Notes under the pieces: generated by a model
The model's input: the letters and a program-made list of their open reading frames with translations, nothing else
Told to the model about the DNA's origin: nothing
Database searches by the model: none
Program-made: the position numbers and the translations under genes
From: Nymphaea colorata
Lineage: Eukaryota > Streptophyta > Magnoliopsida > Nymphaeales > Nymphaeaceae
DNA length: 64,000 bases
Reading direction: 5' to 3'
NCBI RefSeq assembly: GCF_008831285.2
Contig: NC_045146.1
Span: 23,639,703 to 23,703,702 of the forward strand
Shown here: positions 13,649 to 26,021 of the stretch, in pieces
Position numbering within the stretch: the stretch's first letter is position 1
Layout of the letters: every line of letters begins with the position of its first letter

Positions 13649-15979
13649 TATTCACTGTCATTGAAAGTCAAGGAGGAAAGGCTTTTCAAGCACAGCGCAA
13701 TGCTATGCTTGAAATCTGAAGGGGACTGGCTTGCATTTGTTTTCTCAACACTGCAGGCTATGCATTTGGGCGAGTTCACATGTACATTGGTGCTTCACAG
13801 CAACAGATGCTGAAGTTGACACTTACCAAAGTGAGAACATGCACGGAACAGGGAATGGGTCCTTCCCAAGTAAACGGAAGCATGATCTTGAATCTTTCAT
13901 TTTTTAGCAGAAACCTTGTATAATAGGATCTTCCCAAGTCGTCTGTTCTAAATATGTTCATTTATCTTGTATCTTGCCATTTTTTGAACTTGGAATATAT
14001 TTATAATTTATCTACAGAACTATAAAAAAGGGGATATACCTCTAATGTTCACAAAAATTTTGGTTCATCCTGGTGTATGTGCAGCAGAACTGCTTCTGAT
14101 TTGAGGAATGTACAGTTGAAATCTTTAATCTGTAGCAGTTGATTGTCTTATTACAAGTTGCACTCAAAGTTGTTCTTGGAAAGGCACCTGATTTGTTTGC
14201 GGTTATGATGTTGCATGGTTTAGACCAGTATGCCAACTTAGCAGAGGGGGTTTTGGGTCCTTAATGAGCTACAGACCTACAACTAGCAACCAGGGACTAT
14301 CTTATCCCTCACCTGAGTTAGAATGTGAGATGTGGCATTCAGAGCCATTTTAGTTTACTGGCTTACATGGTTTTTGGTCAAAATTTTTTGGTGGTCCAGA
14401 AACCGTTTAGATGTGTTCTTAAGCCTTCTATCCATCCTTTTGATAGAAATCTTTCTTGGCATTTTCCTATTGAGAAATTATTTAATGTTCTTTTCTGTTG
14501 GTTTTGAGTTTTGACCAAGGCAGTGCCCACCGAAGAACCTTGAGACACGTACTCTACATGCCTGTTGATGACTCTTATCCCAGTGAATATTTGTTAAATC
14601 AGCATTTATTAGTGGTGGTATATGTTCAACTTGCAAACTGAAGAGCACCTTTATGCTGTTTTTTTTATTTATTTATTCATTGTTTATTTTTTCCATAATA
14701 TTGAATTCCTTCAGAATTTAAGTTGCGTTTGGTACAGCTGATGAAGAATCTTCTTGATGAAGTTCCAGCAGGCTTGGAATTCTCTGGTGTTTGCCTCGCT
14801 ATACAATTTCCAGAGTTTTGGAAAATAATGTTTCTAATCCTCTCTAAGGTAATCTATTTATCATCCATGTTCAGGAGAAATAGCAGGCTTTCTCCAAGTC
14901 AATGCAGCACAATGACAAACATGGAATTGAACATGTAAGACACTCGCTAGAAGGCCTGTGAGCCATACGTACAATAGGCGAACTTGGAATGTTTGCTTGC
15001 CATGATTAGCATGGTTTCCCCTTCCCTACTTTGTCTCTTATTTTTATTGGTGATGCATGCGTCTTCTTCTCATGGAGTTTGTTACTATTTTGCACCATGT
15101 TTCAAATTTCAGCTTCTACTTGATGTTTATGTATCATAATGGCTTAGATTCTAAATGAACATGATACGTACTAATTCTATGAGACACCTGTAACATGTGA
15201 AGCTTCTCTGACCTGTGTTTGCATTTCCTTGTCAATGTTTGTGTTTCTGGTGTAAATAGAGTTTATAAATCCACCTTCAGTGCCTTAGACCATAATGCCT
15301 GTATTCATTATTGCAAAATGATGCCTTATTGATAGGTTTGTCCAAGCACATCATAAGTTGCGCTGTTGATTAGTGTGTATCTGCTTGTTGCATCACTCCA
15401 TGGCTGGTTCACTTTTTTTCTCTATAGTATTTTTCCGTCCTACAACAATTCCCATATATATAAATGTAGTCTTTCTATGAGAATCTCATGTTTCTAGATT
15501 CTATTGAGAATCATTGATCACCTTTTAGCATTTCTTAGCCTCTAATGGAAAACTTCAGTTGGATGCTAGTGACTGTTCATTCCTCTGGTGCAGAGGTCAC
15601 TTCTTGGAGGTTGGGAGCTTTAGACCAAGTTTCCTGTTGAATTGAAAGTTGCACCTCTAAATATTTATAATTTATGGACTTTGAATCAGCATATGATTGA
15701 GAATAAAAAGCATTTAGTTGTTTCTCATGTAGCACCGGAGAATGAGTTTTGAAGGCAAAGCATATATGGTCTACGGTATTTATTGACAAATAATATAGGG
15801 TAGAACATGCATTGTAGGGTATCCATTGCATTTACAAATAGATAATTACTCACAAACACATATAGGCAAGTAGTTTAACTTGGAATTTGGCAACCAATGG
15901 TGGCAAATAGAAGAGATCATGGGAAAGGAGAGAATTAGCCACATATGTAGAGGTTGACTGGCATTTCAGGCTGATATTA

Positions 15980-16063
15980 TGGGCTAGGAATTGGAAGCCA
16001 AATTTATTGCAACAAGACAATCATGTAGCTGATCTTTTGGCGAAAGGAATGACAGAATTGTAG
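15980..16063 (+). pseudogene. Remnant of a non-LTR retrotransposon RNase H domain
   Basis: A 27-codon open stretch before a TAG reads WARNWKPN..., then QQDNHVADLLAKGM. The N-x-VAD-x-LAK signature is the C-terminal motif of the RNase H domain found at the end of many plant LINE polyproteins. Upstream and downstream frames are broken, so this is a dead fragment. The match is short; a chance frame cannot be fully excluded. Confidence 0.4.
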
Positions 16064-16549
16064 CTGCTTTTGGAGTTTCATTGCCATCTGTTGGTCATCT
16101 AGAGTTTCTGGCTGCTGAGACGTGGAACTCATTTGCAGCAGCCTGCTCGACAATGTACTTTGGTCTTTGTGTCAATATGTCCCGAACCCACCGTATCAGG
16201 ATTTGGCTGTAGCCGACTTGACATGAACAGTGAGTCATTAACAGTGATGGATTAAGACTTGGTATACTATTTAGTCTTTACTTTCTCATTGAATAATGGA
16301 ATTTCCCATGTGACACTTTCTATTTGGTGTGGAGAATATATAGATAAGCGTCTTGATGATTGTGTTTCTTTGCAGCACTTCGCTTGATTATCTTTGTTTA
16401 ACTGAGATCAGCATCCGCTATGGTCCCTGAGTGTGGTCCTTCATTTTCTGCATTATGTTTCTGGCGATCTTACTTCTTGGACGTTGAAGTTGCCAATTTC
16501 CAGGTCAATTTGTGTAAAAGTTGTTTTTAGCATAGTGTTATCTGTATCA

Positions 16550-17285
16550 CACAATGTGGGCATCTATCATGCGCCAAGTATCACATAGGTTTGAAAAACT
16601 TATACGATATACCTATGATACATGATATGCTTGTGTATCATAGGCGTATCAGTTGTATTGTGCGATACGGGGGCTGTATCGTACGGTATGCCCGATTCAT
16701 CCATGTATCACATGATATAAGGATAAAATGATTTTTTGTGGTTTTTTACAAAACAACCTCTCTCTCCTTCTCTCTAAACATTTCTTAAAGTTTTGAGAGA
16801 AAAATTTTACTAGTTTTTCTACAAAAAGTCCCCATTTATGTGATAAATCATCGATTTAGAGGAGAACTCGGTTGTGGATAAGAAGGTTTACTCATGGACG
16901 GTGGGGATGATGGGACCTTGATTGATGATAATGATAATATATTATTTGTTGTAAATTTGTAATGTAATCTAAAACACTTTATTGAACTTTAAAGTTGTGA
17001 TGGATGTTTATTATGTTATCATGAATTTCTTATTTGTCATTTCTAAATGTGTTGTTAATATATTATGGCTTATGAATGATGTGATGAGTTTTTTTATATA
17101 GAACATGTTTTTTCAAGTTGTTTTTTTGTTCTTCCTGATTTTACCAATTTTTTCTCTATTTTTTATCTTTTTAAAAAAATTATGAATTAAAAAATTAATT
17201 TATGATACGTTATACGCTACATTATGATATAGTGGATAGGTCGGCCCGACCGATACACGGTACTATACACCTTTTACAACATTGG
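16550..17285. repeat. GATAC-rich dispersed repeat
   Basis: Two blocks (about 16560-16720 and 17205-17270) are dense in GATAC/GTATC variants such as GTATCATAGGCGTATCAG and GATACGGTACTATAC-like strings, and flank an AT-rich middle. Similar text occurs in an ELF7 intron near 11460-11540, near 18945-18985 and near 44705-44780. This suggests a dispersed repeat family. I could not find terminal repeats or a target duplication, so the limits are approximate. Confidence 0.4.
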
Positions 17286-17848
17286 TTTCTAGTACTTGAT
17301 ATTCCCATATTTGTTGCTTATCCATACCTCTCAATCACATGGGTGTGGGTGCGGATATGGGTACAGCGATGCATGTATGGGGTAGACAACTTCAGATAAT
17401 GTGGGTACGGGGGTATATATTTATGTATGCAAACTATCACAAAAATACAAAATGAAAGCAACATTTAAGAAAACAAGTAATATAAATAAAAATAGAACAT
17501 GTTAATGTTCAATAACTCTCAAAACGAAATGAAAACTGAGTTATAAACTAGCTAAATCAAGTAAAAGTAAGTAATTGGAATCAGTTTACTTTCAACTTTC
17601 AATCCAAAAAGTACCCACATATGTGTCCAAGTACCCACTTTGCCATGTGTGGTGTGGCGTACTGACATGGTTACGGGGCTCCATGTGACTTAGCTGCCAA
17701 CTACTAAAACTTGATTTTTTTAAAGTGTGTTTGCAGTTAACTACAAGCTGCTATATTTTGTTTGGTTTCCTTCCACTCCATGACAGGAGTTAATAAAGTG
17801 AGAGTTACCTGGTTTATGCAATTTGTACTGCTTGCTTTGTGCACGGTT

Positions 17849-18086
17849 CCGGGTGAGCAAGGGGTATTAATCCCACCGCCCGAAAAAGGCCCGAAGGCCC
17901 CCCCATTCCCCCTGCCTCCGGGGTCCTGAGCTGCGTCGGTGTCGGCGATAGCAACGGTGCACCCTTCATCTTAGATGCCGCGCCCTACCGCCTTAAGACA
18001 CAGGAACATAACGCCCACGGGAATCGAACTAGAGACCTGCCTTAGTACAGGCCCCTAGCTCAACCAGCTACGCTATGCCCCTTGAG
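17849..18086 (-). mobile_element. tRNA-derived SINE, copy 1, with perfect 19-bp target-site duplication
   Basis: Read on the minus strand the element begins CTCAAGGGGCATAGCG. It has a pol III A box TAGCGTAGCTGG (plus positions 18064-18075) and a B box GTTCGATTC (18021-18029), the internal promoter layout of a tRNA. The body of 238 bp is flanked by identical 19-bp repeats GCTTGCTTTGTGCACGGTT at 17830-17848 and 18087-18105, the hallmark of LINE-assisted retroposition. The 3' end (…GCTCACCCGG) has no A or T run. Related copies lie at 25785-26021 and 49245-49454. It is non-coding. Confidence 0.9.
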
Positions 18087-20521
18087 GCTTGCTTTGTGCA
18101 CGGTTGCTGCAAATTTCATGAAGGGGAATATACTGTTTCTAACTGTACTCCATCATGTTTTCCGTTCTACAAAGTTCAATACGAACTATACTATCCATAT
18201 ACTGAAATTCATCCACTGCTGAAATCAATGTATGATCTTCCACTTGATCTGTGTTGGGTTTGTGCTGCTTCGGAAGTTATTTATTGTCCTTGCAAGTTTT
18301 GTTGGCCTTTTATAGGTTCTTTAGGTAATTGTGTTGAATCCCGTGTGACCGTGAACTGTATTTCAGTGCACCTGCATATCTGAAGGTAGAATAAGACTGG
18401 CTTTTGCAGTACCACATTCCCACCATGTCGTACTTCTCTCTGGAATGGTCAAATGCACCCAACGGTCTCTTGAAAGTTGATGCTGGTTTGCAATTTCATG
18501 TCATGTTCTTCAACCTTGAAGCCCAATTGACAAAATGTGTTCTCTTAAAACTTCAGGATGCCTGCTCTCACACAGGTGTCTAGTCTTTGAATTTTGCTGA
18601 AAATGAAACCGAAGTTTCTTTCTTAGGTGTTCCGACTTGATTCATTGCGTGCCACACCTGATAGTGGTGAGTTGATCTCCTAATCCTTCCATAATTTGGG
18701 ACGGTGCATTCTCACACTGAATCGTCATTCATCGGTGGACTTCGGGACCTTATCTTGCACCACTCCTTATAAAAGAATACTCGAAGGCCTGACTACTCCT
18801 TAATTGTTTGCACTCATGATTTCATTATCATTTTTAGATGAAAACTTCTGTCGACTAATGGAAGCAGCTAGAAAATGCATTCAACTCCTAAGTTGGTAGG
18901 TCTGACACATTCAATAAATTTGGTTGGTTCTGTGGTGTCGTATCATATCGTGGCCCAGCGAGGTTTCGTATCATAAAAGCTTAAAGGCACGGATCTCAGT
19001 TATGTGTGGATTTTGCCTGAGAGAATGTTTTCGAGAAGTAGTTCCTCAAGCCCTGAATAAAGATGCAAAAAAAAATGAGATAGATTGAGCGTGTGTTGGA
19101 ATGGAACCCTTGTGTTTATAGTAAGTTGCATTGGAACAGAGTTTGGTTCCTACTTCGTTGAACTTTTCCTTTTCCGATATATTTCCAATCTATACAGGGC
19201 CTCTTAGGTTGTTCCATGGACAGGAGAAAGCGGTGACAATCTAACTGACAAACCTCGGTTGTTTCGACAGCAGTGGCAAATCTCTGGTGTTTCGACAGGG
19301 AAAGATCTGAAACTCAGCTACTCTCAGATTTTCAAAACAGGGTTTAGAAAGATCAGGACCAGCCGTTCAAAATCTCTCACAAATTTATTTGTCGGTGGGG
19401 CACAGTTCGTGGTGTCGGTTGCCTACCAAAAACATTTTCTGTGTGTCTAGAATGGTTGGTGAGCTAGAGGCAGGAGAAGGGGCCATGCAGATTCGGCAGA
19501 TGCTGTGTGGAATCCATGAACAATTTCTTCAAAGTGCCACTATAACAGCCCCTGTTTGTAGCCATTTTCGCCTAAAAGTTTGTCCCTATTTTGCCTTGTG
19601 CTTTTTCTAGTGTCCATAGTTTTACTACTATTCATGGTTCATCTGCCAATTCTTTACTTGTGAGCATGTTTAATTTGGAACTTCGCAAGGCAGTTTGTCG
19701 AAATTGACCATAGAAGTAGGGCCTAGATGAAAAAAACAAGGGTAGCGCCCGTACCTGACCTCGAGAAAGGGAAATCGGTAGTTCCTGCAGCAACACAAAA
19801 AAGGGTTAAAAAAATGTCTTGTAAGAGGCTGCCGTCGCTAAAGTCACCGCGTCAAACCACTTCTTCGAAATATGACCAACCAATATGCGTGTGTTGCGCG
19901 CTTTCTACAAGGTGGCCCGCAAAGGCCGCGGGCCCCACCATTTCCTATTTCCTACGTAAATCTCGTGTTATATCACCATATCCTGTCACTCTAATTCTCA
20001 TTTTTTTTTTTGTATAAAATATATATCTTCATTAAAATCTTAGTTCCTACACAAATACACCGTTTGCATTGAATAAAGTAGATACATACCGTAGATCGGA
20101 AAAGCATCCGAGGGCTCACATGATTAAAGCACGTATAATAACAATGAATATAAGGAAGGGCTCACCGATAAGACCATCGTGATCATGAGAGTGGTGGCTA
20201 CAGTGAAAACAAAAATCGAGTAAAGAGGGACATTCTGGTAACTGTGGCGCAAGCCCTGTGTCAGTGTGTTGCTTTGTTCGTGCTTTCCCTGTCCTTTTCC
20301 TTCTGTAGCTGATGAAGGAAGAGGGCATTTAATGTTAGAGGGAGGCGTAACGCTTAGGCGATGCGAGAACCTGGCATTGATGTATGTCCCTCCTCCGCGC
20401 TTTCTTGCTCTCGAAAACGGCGAGAAGCATCCCTTGCATGTGTCTTCTCGTCTGTATTTTTTTTCCATATTCACATTAACAATCCCACCGTTCACTATTC
20501 TCCCTCAATCTCTGCCTCTTC

Positions 20522-20546
20522 CTCTCTCTCTCTCTCTCTCTCTCTA
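20522..20546 (+). repeat. (TC)n microsatellite in GT31 promoter/leader
   Basis: About twelve CT units lie some 210 bp upstream of the GT31 start codon. Pyrimidine-rich tracts of this kind are frequent near plant transcription starts. Confidence 0.85.
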
Positions 20547-20620
20547 TTTCTATTTCTGGCCGAGGGTCGATCGATCACCCTTGGGTGGGTGGGAAGAGAG
20601 GGGAGCTGCATTTTGCTGCC

Positions 20621-20659
20621 ATGGCATTGATCTTCTTCTTCATTTCATTCAGCATTTGA
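20621..20659 (+). promoter_or_regulatory. Possible upstream ORF in the GT31 leader (12 codons)
   Basis: ATG in a good context (GCCATGG) opens a 12-codon frame, MALIFFFISFSI, that ends with TGA 97 bp before the GT31 start codon. If this stretch is in the mature 5' UTR it could lower translation of the main frame. Whether it is transcribed, or lies in a leader intron ending near TTTTCTAG at 20712, cannot be told from the sequence. Confidence 0.35.
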
Positions 20660-20756
20660 GATACGAGACACTGTAATAAAGTTCTTTGCATTTCATTCTT
20701 ATTGATTTTCTAGATTATTGGGCTTTTCCCTGTTTCTTTGGGGGGGGGGAGACCAG

Positions 20757-22486
20757 ATGAAGGAAGGGAACAACCGGAACGTGGAGAAGCTGGTGTGGGA
20801 TCAGATGGCGAAGGGAAGCGCCAGGGCAAACGGAGGTGGGGCTGTAATGGGCAGCGCCAGCAGGAACCTTACCCGCCTCATGACCTATGCCATCCTCTGC
20901 TTCGCCATCACCTATCTCATCTACTCCCTTAACCTCCTTCTCGCCGCTCGCTCCTGTCCTCCCCTCCCTCCTCCCTGCGACGCCACCTGCCCCAATTCCT
21001 CCCTTTCTGCCGCCACCGCCACCACCATTACCAGCAGGATCGCCGTCGCCCAGGGGTTGGGGAACCAAACTAGCGTCGCCCGAGCCGCAGCGGACAGGTC
21101 GAGGGCGCCCGAGAACAAGGCGATGCCGGAGGAAGGAAGAGGGACGGACCTGAAGCACATTGTGTTCGGGATCGCGGCTTCGTCGAGCTTGTGGGAGAAG
21201 AGGAAGGAGTACATCAAGCTGTGGTGGAGGCCCGGGCAGATGAGGGGGACGGTTTGGCTGGACAAGCAGGTGGGGCGGCGGCGGGGGGAGGGGCTGCCGC
21301 CCGTGAGGATCTCCGGCGATACCTCCCGCTTCAAGTATACGAACAGGCAGGGCCACCGGTCGGCGATCCGGATATCGCGGATCGTTTCGGAGACGGTGAG
21401 GCTGGGGCTGCGGGACGTGCACTGGTTCGTGATGGGCGACGACGACACCGTGTTCGTGCCGGAGAACCTGGTGCGGGTGCTCTCCCGGTACGACCACCGG
21501 CAGTTCTACTACATCGGCGCCCCGTCGGAGAGCCACCTCCAGAACATCTATTTCTCCTACAGTATGGCCTACGGCGGCGGGGGTTTCGCCATCAGCTACC
21601 CGCTGGCGCGCGCGCTCGAGCGGATGCAGGACCGGTGCATTCAGAGGTATCCTGGCCTCTACGGCAGCGACGACCGGATGCAAGCATGCATGGCGGAGCT
21701 CGGCGTCCCTCTCACGAAGGAGCCTGGATTCCACCAGTACGACGTCTACGGCAGCCTCTTCGGCCTTCTCGCCGCCCACCCTGTGGCGCCGCTCGTCTCC
21801 CTCCACCACCTGGACGTCGTGGAGCCCATCTTTCCCAACGTGTCGAGGGTGGCAGCGCTCCGCCGGCTGCTCGAGCCCATGCGCCTCGACTCCGCGTCCC
21901 TGATGCAGCAGTCCGTCTGCTACGACCAGAAGCGCGAGTGGACGGTCTCCGTCTCGTGGGGGTACGCGGTGCAGATCTTCAGGGGGATTTTCTCCCCCAG
22001 AGAGATAGAGATGCCTTCCAGGACGTTCCTCAATTGGTACCGGCGCGCGGACTACACGGCCTACGCGTTCAACACCCGGCCGGTGAGCCGGCACCCCTGC
22101 CAGAAGCCATTCGTCTTCTACTACGAGAAAGGGAGGCTCGACAGGAAGGCGGGCGTGACGGTCAGCCGGTACGGGAAGTTCCGCGTCCCGGCACCGAGCT
22201 GCCGGTGGAAGATACCGTCTCCGGGGATTGTACAGGCCGTGGAGGTCTCCAAGAGACCGGACCCACTGCTGTGGAGCAAGGTACAGGGGGAAACGACACT
22301 ACCCATTTCGTCGTTTATTGATTTATTTTTTGTTTGTTTTCGTTTGATTTGCGTGTTCTGATCGAAACCGCGTCGAATTGACAGTCGCCGAGAAGGAACT
22401 GCTGCCGGATTCTGCCGTCGGCGAAGAACGAGAGCGTCTCCATCGAGGTTGGTGCATGCCGAGAGGGGGAGCTCATTGTAACTTGA
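20757..22486 (+). CDS. Fringe-like glycosyltransferase, GT31 / DUF604 family (2 exons, 541 aa)
   Basis: Exons 20757..22280 and 22385..22486 join in phase 0 across a 104-bp GT-AG intron. Seen: a short cytosolic N-terminus, one transmembrane segment (about residues 40-65, LTRLMTYAILCFAITYLIYS), a variable Pro/Ser/Ala stem, then the catalytic domain with FGIAASSSLW, a DDD metal-binding triad at 228-230 in HWFVMGDDDTVF, a GGGGFAISYPLA motif and a YPGLYGSDDRMQAC segment. The C-terminal exon gives the Cys-rich NCCRILPS and ends GACREGELIVT. This is the layout of a type II Golgi membrane enzyme of the plant DUF604 branch of CAZy family GT31. The sugar donor and acceptor are not known for this branch as far as I can tell, so no symbol is given. 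Exon 1 is strikingly GC-rich. The ATG at 20757 is first in frame; 20805 is an alternative. Confidence 0.94.
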
Positions 22487-24195
22487 GACTCGTCGCAGGG
22501 CCGGCGCGGCTGGGGTTTCGCGTGCCTACCCATTTGTCTCACAGCTCCATCTCGTCCCCTTTTTCCCTTCCCTCCTGTTACGGTAGGAAAAAAGATGGAG
22601 TCCGGGAGATACAAAAGAAATGGTCACGGGCGCGGTGTATAGAAATTGTAGGTTAAATTTTTACCGTCACCCTTTATTTCTTTCGCTTCCATTGTAGTTC
22701 TTTTTTTTTTTCACAGCTTCTTCATGGCTGTTGGCAGTTGTCACCTCGCCCATCTCCTTTACAGTAATTAAACTAAGATAAAATTGGCAAAGAAAAAGAC
22801 ATGCTTTCGCTTCCACGACCATTTGAGTTTCTGCCTCCTTTTGAATCTTCCATTTAAGATCGAATATAAAAAACTGCAGAAGGCGTCGGTGTTCTGCGGA
22901 CACGTGAGGGAAGGGAGTATCATCGTTTACAGATAGATAAGCAGCAGGGATCTTCTACGACCCCGCGAAGTGTATGATTTCTTTGCCTTTTTAAAACGGA
23001 GAAAAATTAAGAGGAGGTAGAGAACAAAAAGGCAAAAAAGGATTTGATTCGAGGGAGGGGAAGGTGGCCTCGGACAGGTGCTATCTCATCCCTGCCGTCC
23101 GCTGCAAAGCCCTTTTCCTCGGGTTCCACGTAATGAAAACATGGGCGCAGCGGCGAAATTTATTCCTCTCATTGATGGAAATTGTTAATTTCGGTGGGAG
23201 GCCGCTTTTACATCTCCCCGCCACGGACCACACTTTAATACCGCCTCTGACAAGCTTTGTATTTAATCATACATGTTACACTTAGTATTTCATTTTTAAT
23301 GCATGAAACGTATCGTATAGATTCATTGGCTTATACAATTATTTTCCTTTTCTCGGGACGGGGCTGCCGGTGCCGGCTGCGATGGTAGCCAGCTTTTCTC
23401 GTCCTATGCTTTCTTTTCTCCTCCTTTGGCGGCCCCTTGGAAAACGATCGTTTTGTTGTATGCACTCGCACACAAATAAAATGGAAGGAGAAAGAAGTTG
23501 CCATTATGGGACACTGAATCGAAACCCATTGAGGTCTCATTGTGCACCCGTTTGCCTTGACTTGGATTTTTGTCTCTTATCGAATTAGATTCGCAAAAAG
23601 TTTGTCCCCCAAAGGAGTTCACAAGCTTCGTGGGGCCTTCAAGTTACCTCTTTAGGCTTCTACCTACCTATCTTTCTTTGAATATATAAATATCTGACGC
23701 ACTTGTGACCTACTTCTTTAGCGAACGTCTAAATCAAAGCGCCCACTCCTTACCAAGTCCAAGTCAATTTTCGAACATTGTTTGCTGCTTTCGCTAGATG
23801 CCAAAGTTAGAAAATATGGTTGGTTTCGACTTGATTGCTCAAATAAGAACAAGCTGAGTGCCACCAAAGTCAAATTGAGAATGAATATAATACAGGAAAA
23901 AAAATGATATGGAATATTGTGTGCGAGAAAAATCTTACTTTGGAGTTACCACGAAACCATTCGCAACTTGAAAGTAATCTTTTTATTTTTAAATTGTACA
24001 CGATTCAAAACTTTTGTATAGCAATTATAAGACACCTTCAGCCGATCCCCTCCTTTTCTTAATTCTTAAAGTAAGTTGTGTACCTCCTTTTTCAAACGCA
24101 TTGAGTTCAACACCTTGCTATGTATAGGGATGTTAGTGGATCAGATTCAAGTTACGTATGTTCTTTAAAATATTGATTTTTTTAAAAAAATATTT

Positions 24196-24372
24196 TATAT
24201 GTTAGAATTTGAACAAAAACGAAGAAAAGTCATTAGAATTTGAATTCGAAACTACATTTTACAATCGAAAAATATCGGTTTTTATATATATATTTCTTAT
24301 GGTTGGATTTGAATGAAAATGAAGAAAAGTCATATCGAATTTTGAATTGGAAACTACATTTTACAATCGAAA
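24196..24372. repeat. Two diverged tandem copies of a ~100-bp AT-rich unit
   Basis: The segment containing GAAGAAAAGTCAT followed by GAAACTACATTTTACAATCG appears at about 24196-24270 and again at 24301-24372 with scattered substitutions. It does not code. It is either an old local duplication or part of a decayed transposon. Confidence 0.7.
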
Positions 24373-25784
24373 TCTGTGAAATTTACAAAATGTAAGGGCA
24401 CTGGATGTAAGATATTTATTCATCCAAAATTTGAATTCAAATTTGACTAGATATGAATCTCATCTGATTTCTCAAAATTTTCAAGACGGTTTGGTCAGAT
24501 ACCTGTCCACTACCAAACCACAAAAATATTTTTCAAGCATTGTTAACATTTTATCTTTGATCATGGACAGGTTGAAATGACATTAAATCACCAATTCCGT
24601 TTCTATTGGATCGGTTGTGAATGGACAAAGATATTCAAAAGTTATTTTTTAAAATAGATGGAAAATAACTAGAATTTATATCAAATAATATTTAATGGTA
24701 ATTAAAATTTATTCATCACACCGTTAAATCGGCAAGAATAGAATCCGTTTTGCCGAAGCCAAGAATTAGTGGAAGGAGCAAGAGCATGGTATTAAAGATC
24801 ACACCGGTTCCGCGTAAGGAAATTACTATATAAAAGGAAAATTTCTCAGTCAGGACAAATTCTATCGAGTGCCTTGGGAAAAGTCCTTAGATTTTTAAAA
24901 TTTTTGTGTGCAGATTTCAATGGATCGCTGTAGCCATCGGGCTGTTTACTTCACTTGAACTAAAATCTTCTGGACCGCTTCGCTTTCATGGTCGATAAAC
25001 CTTATAAAATCTTGTTATTTTTAGTGATGAACTGGATAAGATCTTGCGCTATTATGAAAAACCTGTGTGTGACTCATGTTAGAGATTATTCCAAAAAAAT
25101 TTTGAGTCAGAAGTTCTCAGCAAAGAAATGAGATTCTATATCTAGATATTTGCTTTTTTTCTTTTTTTTCTTTTATCCCCTGCCTATCGTTTGACTACAA
25201 TTTGTAAGAAAAAAAGGTGTCATTTCTGAAACTTTTATGAAAGTTCACAAAACTTTCAAGCAAGGGTCTGAAATAAATTTCCATTTAACTAAAGAACGAA
25301 AATCCTTACTTAAAATAATAAAAAAACGGTATCTTTTGAAATATCACAGGCAAAAGATAGGCTCAAAACTAAAAATTTCTCTAACTAATTAAATAGTCTT
25401 AAGTAAGAAATTGGAAGTCATAAAAGTCGGAATATTCCGAATTTGTTTTGTTACGTCATCTTTTACGGCCGGCGAAAAAAGAGTTTAATTTCCCGTTTTA
25501 TATTCCTCCATGCCGTTGACACCTTCTACTATTCCAAAGAATATCGATCAGCCTCCCTCTCTCTCTTATCTAAGATTTGATTTGAAAGGGTCTTTGATGA
25601 CGATAGGTCGTAACTATCCATAGATTTCAAGTGCTCCATAATTGGAATAGTAAACTTGCGTGGGGCAAAATCACTTATAAGCGAGCTAATGGGGCTGGTG
25701 TCGGTGATGTATGACAAAAAGGTTTCTCTTAACTATTTATTAATTTTTATACATAAGTGCCTCTTTAAAGGCATCAAAACTATT

Positions 25785-26021
25785 TCAGGTAAGCGAGATG
25801 TATTAATTCCACCACTCGAAGAATGTTCGAAGGCCCCTCCATTCCTCCTGCATTCTGGGTCTTGAAATGGGTCGGTGTCAGCGATAGTAACAGTGTACCC
25901 TTCAACTTAAATGTCACACCCTATCACCTTAATACACATGAACATAAAACCCACAGGAATCGAACTGGAGACATGCCTTTATATAGACCTCACCTCGACA
26001 AGCTACGCTATGACCCTTGAG
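25785..26021 (-). mobile_element. tRNA-derived SINE, copy 2, diverged
   Basis: Same orientation and length as the copy at 17849-18086, and alignable over the whole body. The A box is TAGCGTAGCTTG (plus 25999-26010), one base off consensus, and the B box GTTCGATTC is intact (25957-25965). Flanks of about 19 bp (before 25785 and after 26022) still resemble each other, for example CATCAAAACTATT against CATAAAAACTGTT, as expected of an aged target-site duplication. It carries many transition-type differences from copy 1, so it is older. Confidence 0.85.

Larger units (their letters stand above)
13649..20756. other. Spacer between ELF7 and the GT31 gene, with transposon debris
   Basis: Roughly the first 300-400 bp are likely ELF7 3' UTR. 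The rest contains no gene I can support. It holds an RNase H-like LINE remnant (15980-16063), a GATAC-rich repeat (about 16550-17285), a complete SINE (17849-18086), another GATAC-rich patch near 18940-18985, and the promoter and leader of the GT31 gene at the right end, with a (TC)n tract at 20522-20546. Confidence 0.5.

Noticed and set aside
20715-22321. Open frames of 459 codons (minus) and 376 codons (plus, other frame) over the GT31 gene
   Set aside because: They are by-products of very GC-rich coding DNA. Only the frame from 20757 carries the DDD triad and other family motifs.
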